Source of the DNA: JABDJL01 sp963664065
GTDB taxonomy: Bacteria; Pseudomonadota; Gammaproteobacteria; Xanthomonadales; SZUA-36
Direction: 5' to 3'
Length of the DNA: 64,000 nucleotides
NCBI GenBank assembly: GCA_963664065.1
Contig: OY760942.1
Location: 1,116,001 to 1,180,000, forward strand
Both the position numbers and the translations under genes were made by a program. This document shows positions 24,305 to 34,145 of this stretch, piece after piece; within the stretch, counting starts at the first letter, position 1; each line of letters opens with the position of its first letter. The notes below the pieces were generated by a model, which did not search any database, was not told the DNA's origin, and saw only the letters and a list, made by a program, of their open reading frames with translations.

Positions 24305-25347
24305 GACCGTAATTTTCCCCGGTTTTTTTGTTCAAGTTGACGAATCCGCTTGACGTATTCATCCAGTTTTCGCCAGTGGGTGACAATTCGCTTCCACTGA
24401 CTTAATGGCACCGGTGGAACAAACGAAGCCCATTCACTTCCTTCTTCTGTAAGGTCACGAGTAACGGTGGACATATTGCTGATGGTAACGCGATCGGCGA
24501 TTATCAGGTGCCCGAATACTCCGACTCCTCCACCGATAAGACAATTTCGGCCAACACGGGTACTGCCCGCGATTCCTGCGCATGCTGCAATTGCAGTATG
24601 TGCGCCAACAAATACGTTGTGGGCGATATGAACCAGGTTGTCCAGGCGCACGTCATCTTCCAGCACGGTATCTTCAATGGCACCACGATCTATGGTTGAA
24701 TTGGCACCGATTTCACAATCATCGCCTATCACCACGTTGCCCAGTTGCGGCACTTTTTGCCAGTGGTCTTTGACGAAAGCCAACCCAAACCCGTCAGCGC
24801 CGATCACAGCACCCGGGTGAATAATGACTCGCTTGCCAATTCTGATCTTTTCGGTCAGCGTAACGTTGGCTGCCAGAAAACTGTCCTGTCCAATTTCACA
24901 ATCGAGTCCGACGACGCTTCCCGGCCCAATGCGGCATCCCGGACCGATTATTGTTCCGGCTTCAATGACGACATTAGGCCCGATGTACACCTGCTCACCG
25001 ATGCTTGCGGATTGGTCAACGACCGCCGAGGAATGAATGCCGGGAGCCGGTGGGGTGCGGTAGTCGAACAAATCTGCGATCCTGGCATAGCTGACATATG
25101 GATCATCACTCAGCAGGCAATTTACCTTACATTTTGAAGCATCGCCGGGTTTCAAAATCACGACGCCCGCCCGGGTTGATGAAACCTGTGCCAGGTATTT
25201 CCGGTTTGACAGGAAACTGACATCCTGTGGGCCTGCAGCTTCGAGTGTGCCCACACCGGAAACCTGGTGATTTGCGTCACCGCGAAGGGTCAGACCGAAT
25301 CGGCCTGATAGCTCTGACAGCCGGAACCGTGGCGGAGCTTTATTCAT
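24301..25347 (-). CDS. lpxD: UDP-3-O-(3-hydroxyacyl)glucosamine N-acyltransferase
   Basis: At 348 residues it has an N-terminal uridine-binding domain (LSNRKYLAQVSSTRAGVVIL), a left-handed beta-helix of hexapeptide repeats (about 100-300) with the catalytic-His region NLVHIAHNVFVGAHT, and a C-terminal helix ending in a basic tail. It adds the second acyl chain of lipid A. It lies 8 bp after skp in the canonical order. Confidence 0.97.
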   Translation of the reverse strand: MNKAPPRFRLSELSGRFGLTLRGDANHQVSGVGTLEAAGPQDVSFLSNRKYLAQVSSTRAGVVILKPGDASKCKVNCLLSDDPYVSYARIADLFDYRTPPAPGIHSSAVVDQSASIGEQVYIGPNVVIEAGTIIGPGCRIGPGSVVGLDCEIGQDSFLAANVTLTEKIRIGKRVIIHPGAVIGADGFGLAFVKDHWQKVPQLGNVVIGDDCEIGANSTIDRGAIEDTVLEDDVRLDNLVHIAHNVFVGAHTAIAACAGIAGSTRVGRNCLIGGGVGVFGHLIIADRVTISNMSTVTRDLTEEGSEWASFVPPVPLSQWKRIVTHWRKLDEYVKRIRQLEQKNRGKLRS

Positions 25348-25355
25348 TCCGGGTT

Positions 25356-25889
25356 TCAGGGCTGGCCCAGTTCAAGTTGATCTGCCTCAAATTCCAACTG
25401 TAACTGTTGGAGGATCAAGGCAGTAATGTCCAGCGAAGGATCGGCAAAAACCACGGGACTGGAGAGGATCAAGTCATAGCTGTGGGTACTGGCGACTTTT
25501 TGTACGGCCAGGTTGATCTGGTCTTCGAGTTCCTGCACTTCCTCAGTTCTTCGGAAGGATAGCTCATCTCGTAAATCCTCTTTTTGCCGATTGATTCCTC
25601 GCCGGATTTCGCGAACTTCACGCTCCAGGGTTGCCCTGGCAGTTTCAGTCAGGTCGCCTTGTTGCAAGCGTTGTTCGAGGCTTGTAACGCGCACTTCTTC
25701 GGCCTCAATGGCGTCGTTTCGCGGCCTGAATTCCTGGTCCAGTTGTTTTCTTCCGGCAATCACCTGTGGTGCGTTATCCAGCACTTCTTTCATGTTCACA
25801 TAACCCACGCGCAATTGCTGGGCCTGGGCGGCCGTCAGGCCGACGAGGCCCAGGCATAAAACCAGCAATAGCTTTTGCAAGCAATTCAT
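25356..25889 (-). CDS. skp: Periplasmic chaperone Skp/OmpH
   Basis: The protein is 177 residues from the ATG at 25889; the frame opens nine codons earlier, but the later start gives a clean signal peptide (LLLVLCLGLVGLTAAQA). The mature part begins QQLRVGYVNMKEVLDNAPQ and continues as a long charged coiled coil, the tentacle helices of Skp. It shields outer-membrane proteins crossing the periplasm and sits directly after bamA, as usual. Confidence 0.93.
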   Translation of the reverse strand: MNCLQKLLLVLCLGLVGLTAAQAQQLRVGYVNMKEVLDNAPQVIAGRKQLDQEFRPRNDAIEAEEVRVTSLEQRLQQGDLTETARATLEREVREIRRGINRQKEDLRDELSFRRTEEVQELEDQINLAVQKVASTHSYDLILSSPVVFADPSLDITALILQQLQLEFEADQLELGQP

Positions 25890-26002
25890 ACACTGAATTG
25901 TACACTCAGCCTGCATAATTCATGAAGGAAATGAGGATGTGATGGACAGGGGGCAGAGATATCGGGAAACCCTGATTTTTCTGAGATCTAACCGTGGCTT
26001 GC

Positions 26003-28534
26003 CTAGAACGTGGTGCCAAATGAAAACTGAACGCTCTCAGTTCTGTCACCCTCGTGTTCTTTTAGCGGATAGGCGAAGTTCATAATGATCGGTCCGACCG
26101 GTGCCTGCCAGGTGACCGAAATACCCGCCGAAGCACGGAACAGGTCAGCGTCAAAGCTATCCAGATCCTTGTAAACGTTGCCGACATCGATGAATAGGGT
26201 AATGCGGGATCCGCCACCTTTTGTGAAGGGCGTGGGAATCGCCACTTCTATGCCGCCGCTAACTTTGAAATCGCCACCAAGCGAACGACAAGAGGGGTCT
26301 TTGGGGCCCAGGGTATTGTCGTCAAAACCGCGGATATCCTTGACGCCGCCGCCATAGAAATGCTCGTAAAACGGCAAGCCGCGGTCCAGGTCCAGAACTT
26401 CTTCCTGTAAACACTCCCCAATAAATTGCGAAAGAATTTCTGTTTGGATAGGTTGCGCCAGTGAAGTCCGGTCATAGTCGTCGTAGGAATCGCCATAGCC
26501 GATGTCACCATGGAAGGAAAATGTCAAATCCCGCCAGATGGGAATGTACTTGGCGTAGCGGTAAAACAGCTTCCAGTATTCACGGGTGCTGCCGGGTAAT
26601 GAAGCCTCAACCGTTACCCTTTGCAATGAGCCGCGGGTCGGGTTGAGGAAATGATTCCGGCTGTCACGCGACCATGACAGCTTGATGTCGAAAACATCGA
26701 ATTCACGTTCTTCCGCACTGAGCGCTCCATCCGCATTGAAGTCCAGTGCAGAGGAAAGCGGGTCAATCGCTTGTGTGGGCATTCCCGGGACAACACCTGG
26801 AACAATGTAATATTGCTCCGGACAGATCATGTTAAGGTTGAAGTCGTTACAGCCCCTGTTATCGGGATCGTTTGGGTCGCCTTCAGGGTCGATGACAAAC
26901 TCGAATTCGGGGATAAATTGCCCGATATTGATGTTTGTGCTGCGCGCGCCCAAGACTACACGCACATAATCAAGCTCTGTTAATGGTGCACCGAAACCGA
27001 TGCCACCGGCTGCTTCGCTACTGGTAAAGGTCGAAATATTGGCGGCGCCCTGGTCAAATTCCTGGTATCGCAGGTAAAACCCCCTGCTGATCCCGTCATC
27101 GGTCCAGTAAGGATCGTCATAGGAAAGGTTGATGCTTTTGATGATTTGGCTGGAAGAAACACCGATTGCCACACGGTTGCCGCTGCCCAGGAAATTATCC
27201 TGCTGGATGCTGAGAGAATAAATTAACCCCTGTATTTCGGAAAACCCCAATCCTATGGCGAAACTGCCGGCTGCGCGTTCCTCAATATTCACAATGACAT
27301 CAACCTGGTCATCGGTACCAGGGACCGGGGGCGTCTCGATTTCCACAGATTCAAAATAGGTCAATCGCTGCAGGCGAATCTTGGAGCGGTCAATGGCGGC
27401 CTGGGAAAACCATGCGCCTTCAAACTGGCGCATCTCACGGCGGATTACTTCATCCTTGGTGCCGTTGTTACCGGTAAACCTAACGCGGCGCACATAAACG
27501 CGCTTACCCGGGTCTACGTAAAAATTCAGATCAACGGTCCCCTTGTCACGGTCGATCTGTGGAATCGGGTTTACATTGGCGAAGGCGTAACCGATATTGG
27601 AGAGCAAACCGGTTATGTTCTCCACGCTTTGCTCCATTTTCTTGCGTGAAAATACTTCATCGGGCCGCGACAGTATCAGGCGCCGGATGGTTTCTTCTTC
27701 AATCACCAGATCGCCCGTAATCTGGACTTCCTTGACAGTGAAAATTTCTCCTTCGGTCACATTGGCGGTGATGTAGATCTCTTTCTTATCAGGGCTGATG
27801 GAAACCTGGGTTGATTCCACGGTTGCATCGATATAGCCCCGATCCTGGTAGTAGGATCGTATCTTTTCAAGATCACCGGAAAGCTTTTCACGCGTGTACT
27901 GATCATCCTTGGCCCAGAATTTCCATTTTGGTGGAATCCCTGATTCGAACTCCTCGCGAATCTCTTCATCGGTGAACAGGGTATTGCCAACGATGTTGAT
28001 ATGCCGGATCTCAGCGGTCTTGCCCTCATCTACCACGATCGCAATCCGTACCCTGTTTCTATCGAGTTCGGTGACACGGGTGTCCACCTTGACCGCGTAC
28101 CGCCCCTGGCTGAAGTACTGGCCAACCATCTCCTGCTGGATTTGATCCAGGGCCTGTGGAGAGAACACCTCGCCTTCTGCAAGACCGATATCGGCCAGCA
28201 CGGCGAGCATATCCTCGTCCTTGATGGCCTTGTTGCCGGAAAGAGAAATATTTGAAATTGCGGGTCGTTCCCTGATCCTGATAACCAGGATGTTTCCTTC
28301 TCGTGCAAACGTGATGTCTTCGAAGAAACCGGTGCGGTACAACTCCCGGATCGCAGAGCGTGTCGAGGCTGCGGTTAGCAGGTCACCCTGATCCAACGGC
28401 AGGTAATTGAATACCGTTCCCTCTGACATGCGCTGCAGCCCATCAACGCGAATGTCGGATATGGTGAATGGTTCCAGAGCGAAGCTCACACTGGATACCA
28501 GCCAGCAAAAAATAATTGCCAGAATTCTTCTCAT
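26003..28534 (-). CDS. bamA: Outer-membrane protein assembly factor BamA
   Basis: The protein is 843 residues: signal peptide (1-19, ending VSFA), five POTRA domains (about 24-425) and a 16-strand barrel ending in the usual terminal Phe (SFGTTF). The loop-6 motif appears as DIRGFDDNTLGP. It inserts barrel proteins into the outer membrane. Unusual is an extracellular insertion around 555-615 with two Cys and a canonical EF-hand loop at 598-609 (DFNADGALSAEE, with acidic or polar ligands at positions 1, 3, 5, 9 and 12). It sits between rseP and skp, as in other gammaproteobacteria. Confidence 0.97.
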   Translation of the reverse strand: MRRILAIIFCWLVSSVSFALEPFTISDIRVDGLQRMSEGTVFNYLPLDQGDLLTAASTRSAIRELYRTGFFEDITFAREGNILVIRIRERPAISNISLSGNKAIKDEDMLAVLADIGLAEGEVFSPQALDQIQQEMVGQYFSQGRYAVKVDTRVTELDRNRVRIAIVVDEGKTAEIRHINIVGNTLFTDEEIREEFESGIPPKWKFWAKDDQYTREKLSGDLEKIRSYYQDRGYIDATVESTQVSISPDKKEIYITANVTEGEIFTVKEVQITGDLVIEEETIRRLILSRPDEVFSRKKMEQSVENITGLLSNIGYAFANVNPIPQIDRDKGTVDLNFYVDPGKRVYVRRVRFTGNNGTKDEVIRREMRQFEGAWFSQAAIDRSKIRLQRLTYFESVEIETPPVPGTDDQVDVIVNIEERAAGSFAIGLGFSEIQGLIYSLSIQQDNFLGSGNRVAIGVSSSQIIKSINLSYDDPYWTDDGISRGFYLRYQEFDQGAANISTFTSSEAAGGIGFGAPLTELDYVRVVLGARSTNINIGQFIPEFEFVIDPEGDPNDPDNRGCNDFNLNMICPEQYYIVPGVVPGMPTQAIDPLSSALDFNADGALSAEEREFDVFDIKLSWSRDSRNHFLNPTRGSLQRVTVEASLPGSTREYWKLFYRYAKYIPIWRDLTFSFHGDIGYGDSYDDYDRTSLAQPIQTEILSQFIGECLQEEVLDLDRGLPFYEHFYGGGVKDIRGFDDNTLGPKDPSCRSLGGDFKVSGGIEVAIPTPFTKGGGSRITLFIDVGNVYKDLDSFDADLFRASAGISVTWQAPVGPIIMNFAYPLKEHEGDRTESVQFSFGTTF

Positions 28535-28604
28535 TGATACAGGTCCGTCAGGGATTATAACAGGTGCTTGATTAAGGGGCTCGAAGGAATCAGGTCAAAG
28601 AATC

Positions 28605-29981
28605 CTAACCGACCAGCCGTAAAATATCGTTAAAAAAAGCCAGGCTCATCAGTCCAAAAAGCGCTACAAGGCCTACATACTGACCTGCTAACTGGACCTG
28701 TTCTGATACCGGGCTTCCTTTGATTAATTCTATCAGGTAATACAGCAGATGACCCCCATCCAGAATCGGAATTGGCAACAGGTTCAGGATACCCAGGCTG
28801 AGGCTGATCAGGCCCAGAAAAAAAAGGAAACTTGACAGCCCTGCCTTTGCGGAATCATTGGCGAATTGCGCAATACTGATGGGTCCGGAAAGGTTCTTGA
28901 CCGATGCGCTGCCAGCCAGCATTCTGCCCAGCAGACCAATGGTAGACCGGGTCAAGCGCCAGGTTTCGGATACAGCTGCGCTAAACCCTTTCACTGGTCC
29001 GTAACGCAACAACATGTAGGCACGTTCCAGGCCAGCCCGGGTTTGTTCATCAGCACCCAGGTTGGTGACGCCAAGGATCAGGCGGCTGGAAAACATGCCG
29101 GTCTTTTCATCGCGTGGAGTAACCATCAGGTCCAACGACATTCCGTTCCTGTCTACTGTCACTTCGATTGCCTGGCCATCTGCACCGTGTTTCTGCACCA
29201 GGAAACCCAACCAGGACCAGTCCGGGACATCTTCGCCGGCAATGGCCGTGATCCGGTCCCCGGCCCGTAGTCCGGATAGTTCCGCCGGACTGTCTGCTGA
29301 AACCTCGCCGATGATGGCAGGAATGACAGCACGCCAGGGTTTTAGCCCGACGGCTTGCAAGGTATTTTCCTCACTGAAATCGGTGCCCAGTGCGGATAAA
29401 TCCATGCTCAACTGGCGCTGAATTCCACTTTGGTTTTCCACGGTGACATTGACCAGGTCGCGATCAATCGCATGTGTCACCAGGCTAAGAATGGCGTGTG
29501 ACCAGGTGCTGGTCCGTTCCCCGTCCAAAGAAATAATTTCATCATTAGCTTCAAAACCGGAATCGGCCGCGATACCGTTGACTTCACCGACAATGGGGCG
29601 TGATTCAGGGATGCCGACCATGAACATGATCCAGAATGCCATTACTGCAAAAATCAGGTTAAACACGGGACCTGCCGAGACGATGGCGATACGGGACGCA
29701 ACTGGCTGGCGATTGAAAGCAACTTCCAGTTCATCAGGCGCAACTTCCCCTTCGCGCTCGTCCAGCATCTTTACATAGCCGCCAAGCGGTATGGCTGCGA
29801 CTATATATTCAGTACCGTCCTTGCCCCGTCGTGACCAAAGGGCGCGGCCAAAACCCACAGAGAAACGAAGGACCTTGACGCCCAGCCTGCGGGCGACCCA
29901 GTAATGGCCGAATTCGTGAAATGTAATGAGCAAGCCCAGTGCGACCAGCAACCACCACACAGATCCCAGGATTTCAAACAT
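28605..29981 (-). CDS. rseP: Site-2 intramembrane zinc protease RseP
   Basis: The protein is 458 residues from the ATG at 29981, which overlaps the end of dxr by 8 bp. Zinc is bound by HEFGH in the first membrane helix, with the third ligand in IPILDGGHLLYYLIE near the C-terminus. Tandem PDZ domains occupy the periplasmic middle (GEVNGIAADSGFEANDEI, then GEVSADSPAELSGLRAGD). It cleaves anti-sigma-E after DegS and clears signal peptides. Confidence 0.96.
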   Translation of the reverse strand: MFEILGSVWWLLVALGLLITFHEFGHYWVARRLGVKVLRFSVGFGRALWSRRGKDGTEYIVAAIPLGGYVKMLDEREGEVAPDELEVAFNRQPVASRIAIVSAGPVFNLIFAVMAFWIMFMVGIPESRPIVGEVNGIAADSGFEANDEIISLDGERTSTWSHAILSLVTHAIDRDLVNVTVENQSGIQRQLSMDLSALGTDFSEENTLQAVGLKPWRAVIPAIIGEVSADSPAELSGLRAGDRITAIAGEDVPDWSWLGFLVQKHGADGQAIEVTVDRNGMSLDLMVTPRDEKTGMFSSRLILGVTNLGADEQTRAGLERAYMLLRYGPVKGFSAAVSETWRLTRSTIGLLGRMLAGSASVKNLSGPISIAQFANDSAKAGLSSFLFFLGLISLSLGILNLLPIPILDGGHLLYYLIELIKGSPVSEQVQLAGQYVGLVALFGLMSLAFFNDILRLVG

Positions 29982-31173
29982 ATTGTTCACTCATTGCCGT
30001 AATTCCCTGTTCTGCAATTTCCCTGCCCAGACGGTCATATTCAAGCACATCTTCCAGTTTCCTGACGGGAGCCCAGACCGCCGTTTGCAAAGTCTGATCC
30101 ACCAGCGCCGAAATGTGATCAAAACCGATTCTCCGGTCAAGAAAAGCTTTGACCGCACATTCATTGGCAGCGTTCATTGTGACGGCAGAATTTCCTCCTG
30201 ATTCCAGGACGCTGAACGCCAGCCTGAGTCCGGGAAAACGTTCCAGGTCAGGTTCCAGGAACTCCAGCCGGGACATATCCGGTAGATGGAGTCTTTGCAC
30301 GCCCGCTTCAATCCTTTCGGGCCAGGCCAGGGCATGAGCGATCGGGGTGCGCATGTCCGGCATTCCCAGTTGAGCGATCACTGAGCCATCGCGATACGCG
30401 ACCATCGAATGAACAATGCTTTGTGGGTGGACCACGACGCTGATCTGCTCCGGCCGGGCATTGAACAACCATTTCGCTTCTATTAATTCCAGGCTCTTGT
30501 TCATCAGGGTGGCTGAATCGACTGATATTTTTTCGCCCATGTCCCAATTCGGGTGATTACAGGCTTGCTCGGGAGTCATGTTGGCCATTTCTTCCTGGCT
30601 GGCGTTCAGGAACGGGCCACCCGATGCCGTGAGTATGAGCTGCTCGACACCACAAGCGTCCAGGTCACCATTAAAATCCGCGGGAAGCGCCTGGAAAAGG
30701 GCATTGTGTTCAGAATCAACAGGAATAATAACGGCGTTGTTATCCCGCACGGCCCGTGCGAACAATTCGCCGGCGATGACCATGGATTCTTTATTGGCCA
30801 GCAGCAATCGTTTACCACTGCGCGCTGCATGCAGGGACGGCCCAAGGCCTGCCGCTCCGACGATGGCAGCCATCACAATTTCGGTTTCCTGCAAGCTGAC
30901 CACTTCCTCCAGGCCCTTTGGTCCACACAGGATCTTTGCTCGGCTGCCCTGTTCCTGAAGGGCTTGCTGCAGGGCCTGTTCCATATCGCTGTTGCTGGTA
31001 ACCGCGAATGTGGCGTTGAAGCGCTTACATTGTTCAGCGAGCCGTTTGATATTGCTGTTTGCTGTCAGAGCGACAACCTGGAACCTGTCGGGATGGCGCT
31101 CGATCACATCCAGCGTGCTACGCCCCACGGAGCCTGTCGAACCCAGTATGGTGATGCCCTTGCTAGCCTGCAT
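29974..31173 (-). CDS. dxr: 1-deoxy-D-xylulose 5-phosphate reductoisomerase
   Basis: This 399-residue enzyme makes methylerythritol phosphate from DXP with NADPH, the first committed step of the MEP isoprenoid pathway. It has GITILGSTGSVGRSTLDVI (NADPH loop), LLANKESMVIAG, PVDSEHNALFQAL, and LTASGGPFLNASQEEM with SVDSATLMNKSLELIEA for metal and substrate. It ends overlapping rseP. Confidence 0.97.
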   Translation of the reverse strand: MQASKGITILGSTGSVGRSTLDVIERHPDRFQVVALTANSNIKRLAEQCKRFNATFAVTSNSDMEQALQQALQEQGSRAKILCGPKGLEEVVSLQETEIVMAAIVGAAGLGPSLHAARSGKRLLLANKESMVIAGELFARAVRDNNAVIIPVDSEHNALFQALPADFNGDLDACGVEQLILTASGGPFLNASQEEMANMTPEQACNHPNWDMGEKISVDSATLMNKSLELIEAKWLFNARPEQISVVVHPQSIVHSMVAYRDGSVIAQLGMPDMRTPIAHALAWPERIEAGVQRLHLPDMSRLEFLEPDLERFPGLRLAFSVLESGGNSAVTMNAANECAVKAFLDRRIGFDHISALVDQTLQTAVWAPVRKLEDVLEYDRLGREIAEQGITAMSEQYV

Positions 31174-31179
31174 AATGCT

Positions 31180-32001
31180 TCAAATCCCCAGCAGTAACTT
31201 GCCCAGTGCAAAAAACGGTGCACCGGCCAACAGGCTGTCGAGGCGGTCCAGTATCCCGCCGTGGCCTGGAAATAGCCGACCGGAATCCTTGAATCCGGTT
31301 TTTCTTTTGTGCAGGCTGATAAACAGGTCACCACCTACAGAAACCAGGGCGGTGATCAAGGCAAGCGGGATCAGTTGTTGAAGTGTGGCATCGATATCAG
31401 GAATGTAATGAACTGCAGCGAGGCTGACAATTACCGCGGCAAGCATCCCACCCAGGAAACCCGCCATGGTCTTTGAAGGACTTATCCAGGGTGCCAGTTT
31501 GTGTTTTCCGAACGCACGGCCGGCGAAATAAGCGCCCGTGTCGGCCGACCAGATGATCAGCAACAACACCAGCATCCACCAGGATCCTTCCGCTTCTGCG
31601 CGTAAGGTGTACAGTGCGATCCATGCGAATGTAAGTGCGGCCAGCGAGCAGGCAAACGAGACTATCCTGTATTGAAAATCGACTGCCGTTCCAGGCAGGA
31701 AAACGACCAGGCGGATAAACATCAACAACCAGACAAGGCAGCCAGCCGTCAGCAAAGCGGGTGCGTGTAGAATCATGTTTTCGGAAGCCCTGAAAAGCAA
31801 AAAAAGTATTGCTGCCTGGATGAAAACCATCAACCAGCCGAAAATTCCGCGATCCATTCCACCGAGTCGCCTGAATTCCCAGCTACCAATTACCATCAAC
31901 ACTGCCAGCACAATCGCAAACCACGGCAAATTGGCCACAAATACCAATACGAAAGCCAGGGGAACCATGATCAGAGCAGTTAAGAAGCGGGTTTTAAGCA
32001 T
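31180..32001 (-). CDS. cdsA: Phosphatidate cytidylyltransferase
   Basis: This 273-residue polytopic inner-membrane enzyme makes CDP-diacylglycerol. The C-terminal CDS signature is present: ISLHKRKTGFKDSGRLFPGH followed by GGILDRLDSLL. Its ATG overlaps the uppS stop by 8 bp (ATGCTTAA). Confidence 0.96.
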   Translation of the reverse strand: MLKTRFLTALIMVPLAFVLVFVANLPWFAIVLAVLMVIGSWEFRRLGGMDRGIFGWLMVFIQAAILFLLFRASENMILHAPALLTAGCLVWLLMFIRLVVFLPGTAVDFQYRIVSFACSLAALTFAWIALYTLRAEAEGSWWMLVLLLIIWSADTGAYFAGRAFGKHKLAPWISPSKTMAGFLGGMLAAVIVSLAAVHYIPDIDATLQQLIPLALITALVSVGGDLFISLHKRKTGFKDSGRLFPGHGGILDRLDSLLAGAPFFALGKLLLGI

Positions 32002-32734
32002 CGGTTGAATTTCTCACCTGGCCGCCGGTCAGCCCGAAACGGCGTTCGCGAGACCGGTATGCAGCTATGGCGATATCCAGTTCTCCGGAATTAAAATCCG
32101 GCCAAAGTACGGGCGTAAAATAGAATTCCGCATAGGCTGACTGCCATAGAAGAAAATTACTGATGCGCATCTCACCCCCCGTTCGAATGAACAGGTCAGG
32201 GTCGGAAGTGTCTCCGCCGGCGATTTCGGCCGAGAAAACACTTTCATCGATTTCCTCAGGATTGATTTTTCCTTGTTTTACCTTAAGCGCCAACTGCTGT
32301 GCTGCCTGCACGATATCCCAACGCCCACCGTAATTTGCAGCGACGTTCAATATCATCCCGGTGTTGTTCCGGGTCAGGCTTTCGGCATTTTCCATGCTTG
32401 CCTGCAGTTCCTGCTGAAACGCGCTCCGGTCTCCGACGAAAAACACGCGTACGCCATTTTCGTGCAATCCGGCCACTTCTTTTTCAAGGGCACGCATGAA
32501 CAGATCCATCAGGCGGGAGACTTCTCCCTGAGGACGGCTCCAGTTCTCGCTGGAAAACGCGAATACGGTCAGCGCTCCGATTCCCAGCCGGACGCAGTGT
32601 TCAACAGTTTGCCGCAGTGTTCGTAACCCCGCCTGGTGTCCCATCGTCCGGGGTCGTTTGCGTTTTTCGGCCCAGCGCCCATTGCCATCCATTACGATCG
32701 CAATGTGCCGCGGTAAATTTACCGGCTCCTGCAT
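31994..32734 (-). CDS. uppS: Undecaprenyl diphosphate synthase
   Basis: This 246-residue cis-prenyltransferase makes the C55 carrier lipid for peptidoglycan and O-antigen. HIAIVMDGNGRWAEKR holds the catalytic Asp, and DLFIRTGGEMRISNFLLWQ and YAEFYFTPVLWPDF complete the pattern. It lies about 30 bp after frr. Confidence 0.97.
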   Translation of the reverse strand: MQEPVNLPRHIAIVMDGNGRWAEKRKRPRTMGHQAGLRTLRQTVEHCVRLGIGALTVFAFSSENWSRPQGEVSRLMDLFMRALEKEVAGLHENGVRVFFVGDRSAFQQELQASMENAESLTRNNTGMILNVAANYGGRWDIVQAAQQLALKVKQGKINPEEIDESVFSAEIAGGDTSDPDLFIRTGGEMRISNFLLWQSAYAEFYFTPVLWPDFNSGELDIAIAAYRSRERRFGLTGGQVRNSTDA

Positions 32735-32763
32735 GCTTCAGCAGTACCGGTGGCGGATAATCT

Positions 32764-33351
32764 TCAAAATTCCAGCAGTTCCTTTTCTTTTCCCGCAACG
32801 ATCTCATCAGCCTTTAGAACGGCTGAATTGGTGATCTGCTGAATTTCATGTTCTGCCCGGTGGTCATCATCTTCAGAAATCTCCTTTTCCTTGAGTAATT
32901 CCTTGATGTGATGGTTGGCGTCGCGGCGTATGTTCCGGATGGCGATTTTTGTGTTCTCGCCTTCATGATGAACTACTTTTCCCAATTCGATCCTTCGCTC
33001 CTCGGTCAAGGGAGGCAGAGGAATCCGGATTACGGTGCCCGCTGTAATCGGATTAAGACCCAGGTCGGACTTGAGAATGGCCTTTTCAATAATACCAACC
33101 ATGGTCTTGTCCCACGCGCTCACGGCCAACGTGCGCGCGTCTTCTATCGAGACGCTGGCGGCCTGGCTGATGGGTACCTCACTACCATAATAGTCAACGT
33201 GTACATGCTCGAGCAGGCTGGGATGCGCCCGGCCCGTGCGAATTTTAGCCAGTTCCCGGCGCAGGGATTCCAGGCTTTTATTCATGCGAATTCTCGCATC
33301 CTTTTTAATGTCTTCCAGCATTGCTGCCTCCTGTGGATCAGAGGTACTCAC
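32764..33351 (-). CDS. frr: Ribosome recycling factor
   Basis: At 195 residues it is slightly longer than usual (about 185) because of an N-terminal stretch; a second in-frame ATG (MLEDIKKDARIRM) at residue 11 gives the normal length. The conserved RTGRAHPSLLEHVHVDYYGS, ARTLAVSAWDKT and SDLGLNPITAGTVIRIPLP are present. It splits post-termination ribosomes together with EF-G. Confidence 0.96.
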   Translation of the reverse strand: MSTSDPQEAAMLEDIKKDARIRMNKSLESLRRELAKIRTGRAHPSLLEHVHVDYYGSEVPISQAASVSIEDARTLAVSAWDKTMVGIIEKAILKSDLGLNPITAGTVIRIPLPPLTEERRIELGKVVHHEGENTKIAIRNIRRDANHHIKELLKEKEISEDDDHRAEHEIQQITNSAVLKADEIVAGKEKELLEF

Positions 33352-33425
33352 CCCCTACGGGGCATAAACAAGGAATTCTAGCAGTAAACCGGGATTCTGA
33401 CCCCGGATGGCGAGCACACAGAGAA

Positions 33426-34139
33426 CTAGCTAACGATGGAACCGATGTCTTTACCTTTGACCAGTTTCATCAGGTTGCCTTCTGTGAACACGTTAAACAC
33501 CCTGATGGGCATTCCCTGGTCCCGGCAAAGCACAATGGCGTTGGCGTCCATTACCTGAAGCTTTCCTTCGATCACTTTGTCATAGCTGACGGTGTTGTAC
33601 ATTTCAGCATCTTCATCAATATTCGGATCTGAAGAATATATGCCTTCCACCTTGGTGGCTTTCAGAACAATGTCTGCGCCAACTTCGATGGCCCGGAGGG
33701 CAGCCGCTGTGTCAGTGGTAAAAAACGGATTACCTGTACCAGCCGCACAAATCACCACGCGACCCTTCTCCAGATGGCGGATGGCTCTGCGCCGGATGTA
33801 GTCCTCGCAAACATCGTGTACGGAAATGGCAGACATGACGCGCGCGTCAACGTCTACACTTTCGAATGCATCCTGGAGCGCCAGGGCATTTATGACGGTG
33901 GCAAGCATACCCATATGGTCGCCGGTAACACGGTCGATCCCGGACTCCGCCAGCCCGGCACCGCGGAAAATATTGCCGCCTCCAATGACGATGGCAACGC
34001 CGACGCCGATCTTGATTACCTCGCCGATTTCCCCGGCAATACGATGGATGACCTGTGGATCAATGCCATAGTCTTCGGAGCCCAACAGCGCTTCGCCGCT
34101 GAGCTTCAGGAGGATTCGCTGATAGACAGGCCCGGCCAT
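33426..34139 (-). CDS. pyrH: Uridylate kinase
   Basis: This 237-residue amino-acid-kinase-fold enzyme phosphorylates UMP. RILLKLSGEAL, VAIVIGGGNIFRG, ADIVLKATKVEGIYSSDPN and KLQVMDANAIVLCRDQGMPI are standard. It lies 6 bp after tsf. Confidence 0.97.
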   Translation of the reverse strand: MAGPVYQRILLKLSGEALLGSEDYGIDPQVIHRIAGEIGEVIKIGVGVAIVIGGGNIFRGAGLAESGIDRVTGDHMGMLATVINALALQDAFESVDVDARVMSAISVHDVCEDYIRRRAIRHLEKGRVVICAAGTGNPFFTTDTAAALRAIEVGADIVLKATKVEGIYSSDPNIDEDAEMYNTVSYDKVIEGKLQVMDANAIVLCRDQGMPIRVFNVFTEGNLMKLVKGKDIGSIVS

Positions 34140-34145
34140 TATTGA

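Noticed and set aside
33385..33410. CTGACCCC near the frr-pyrH gap as a fourth GGGGTCAG repeat
   Set aside because: Only one half-site is present and no inverted partner is close by, so it may be chance.
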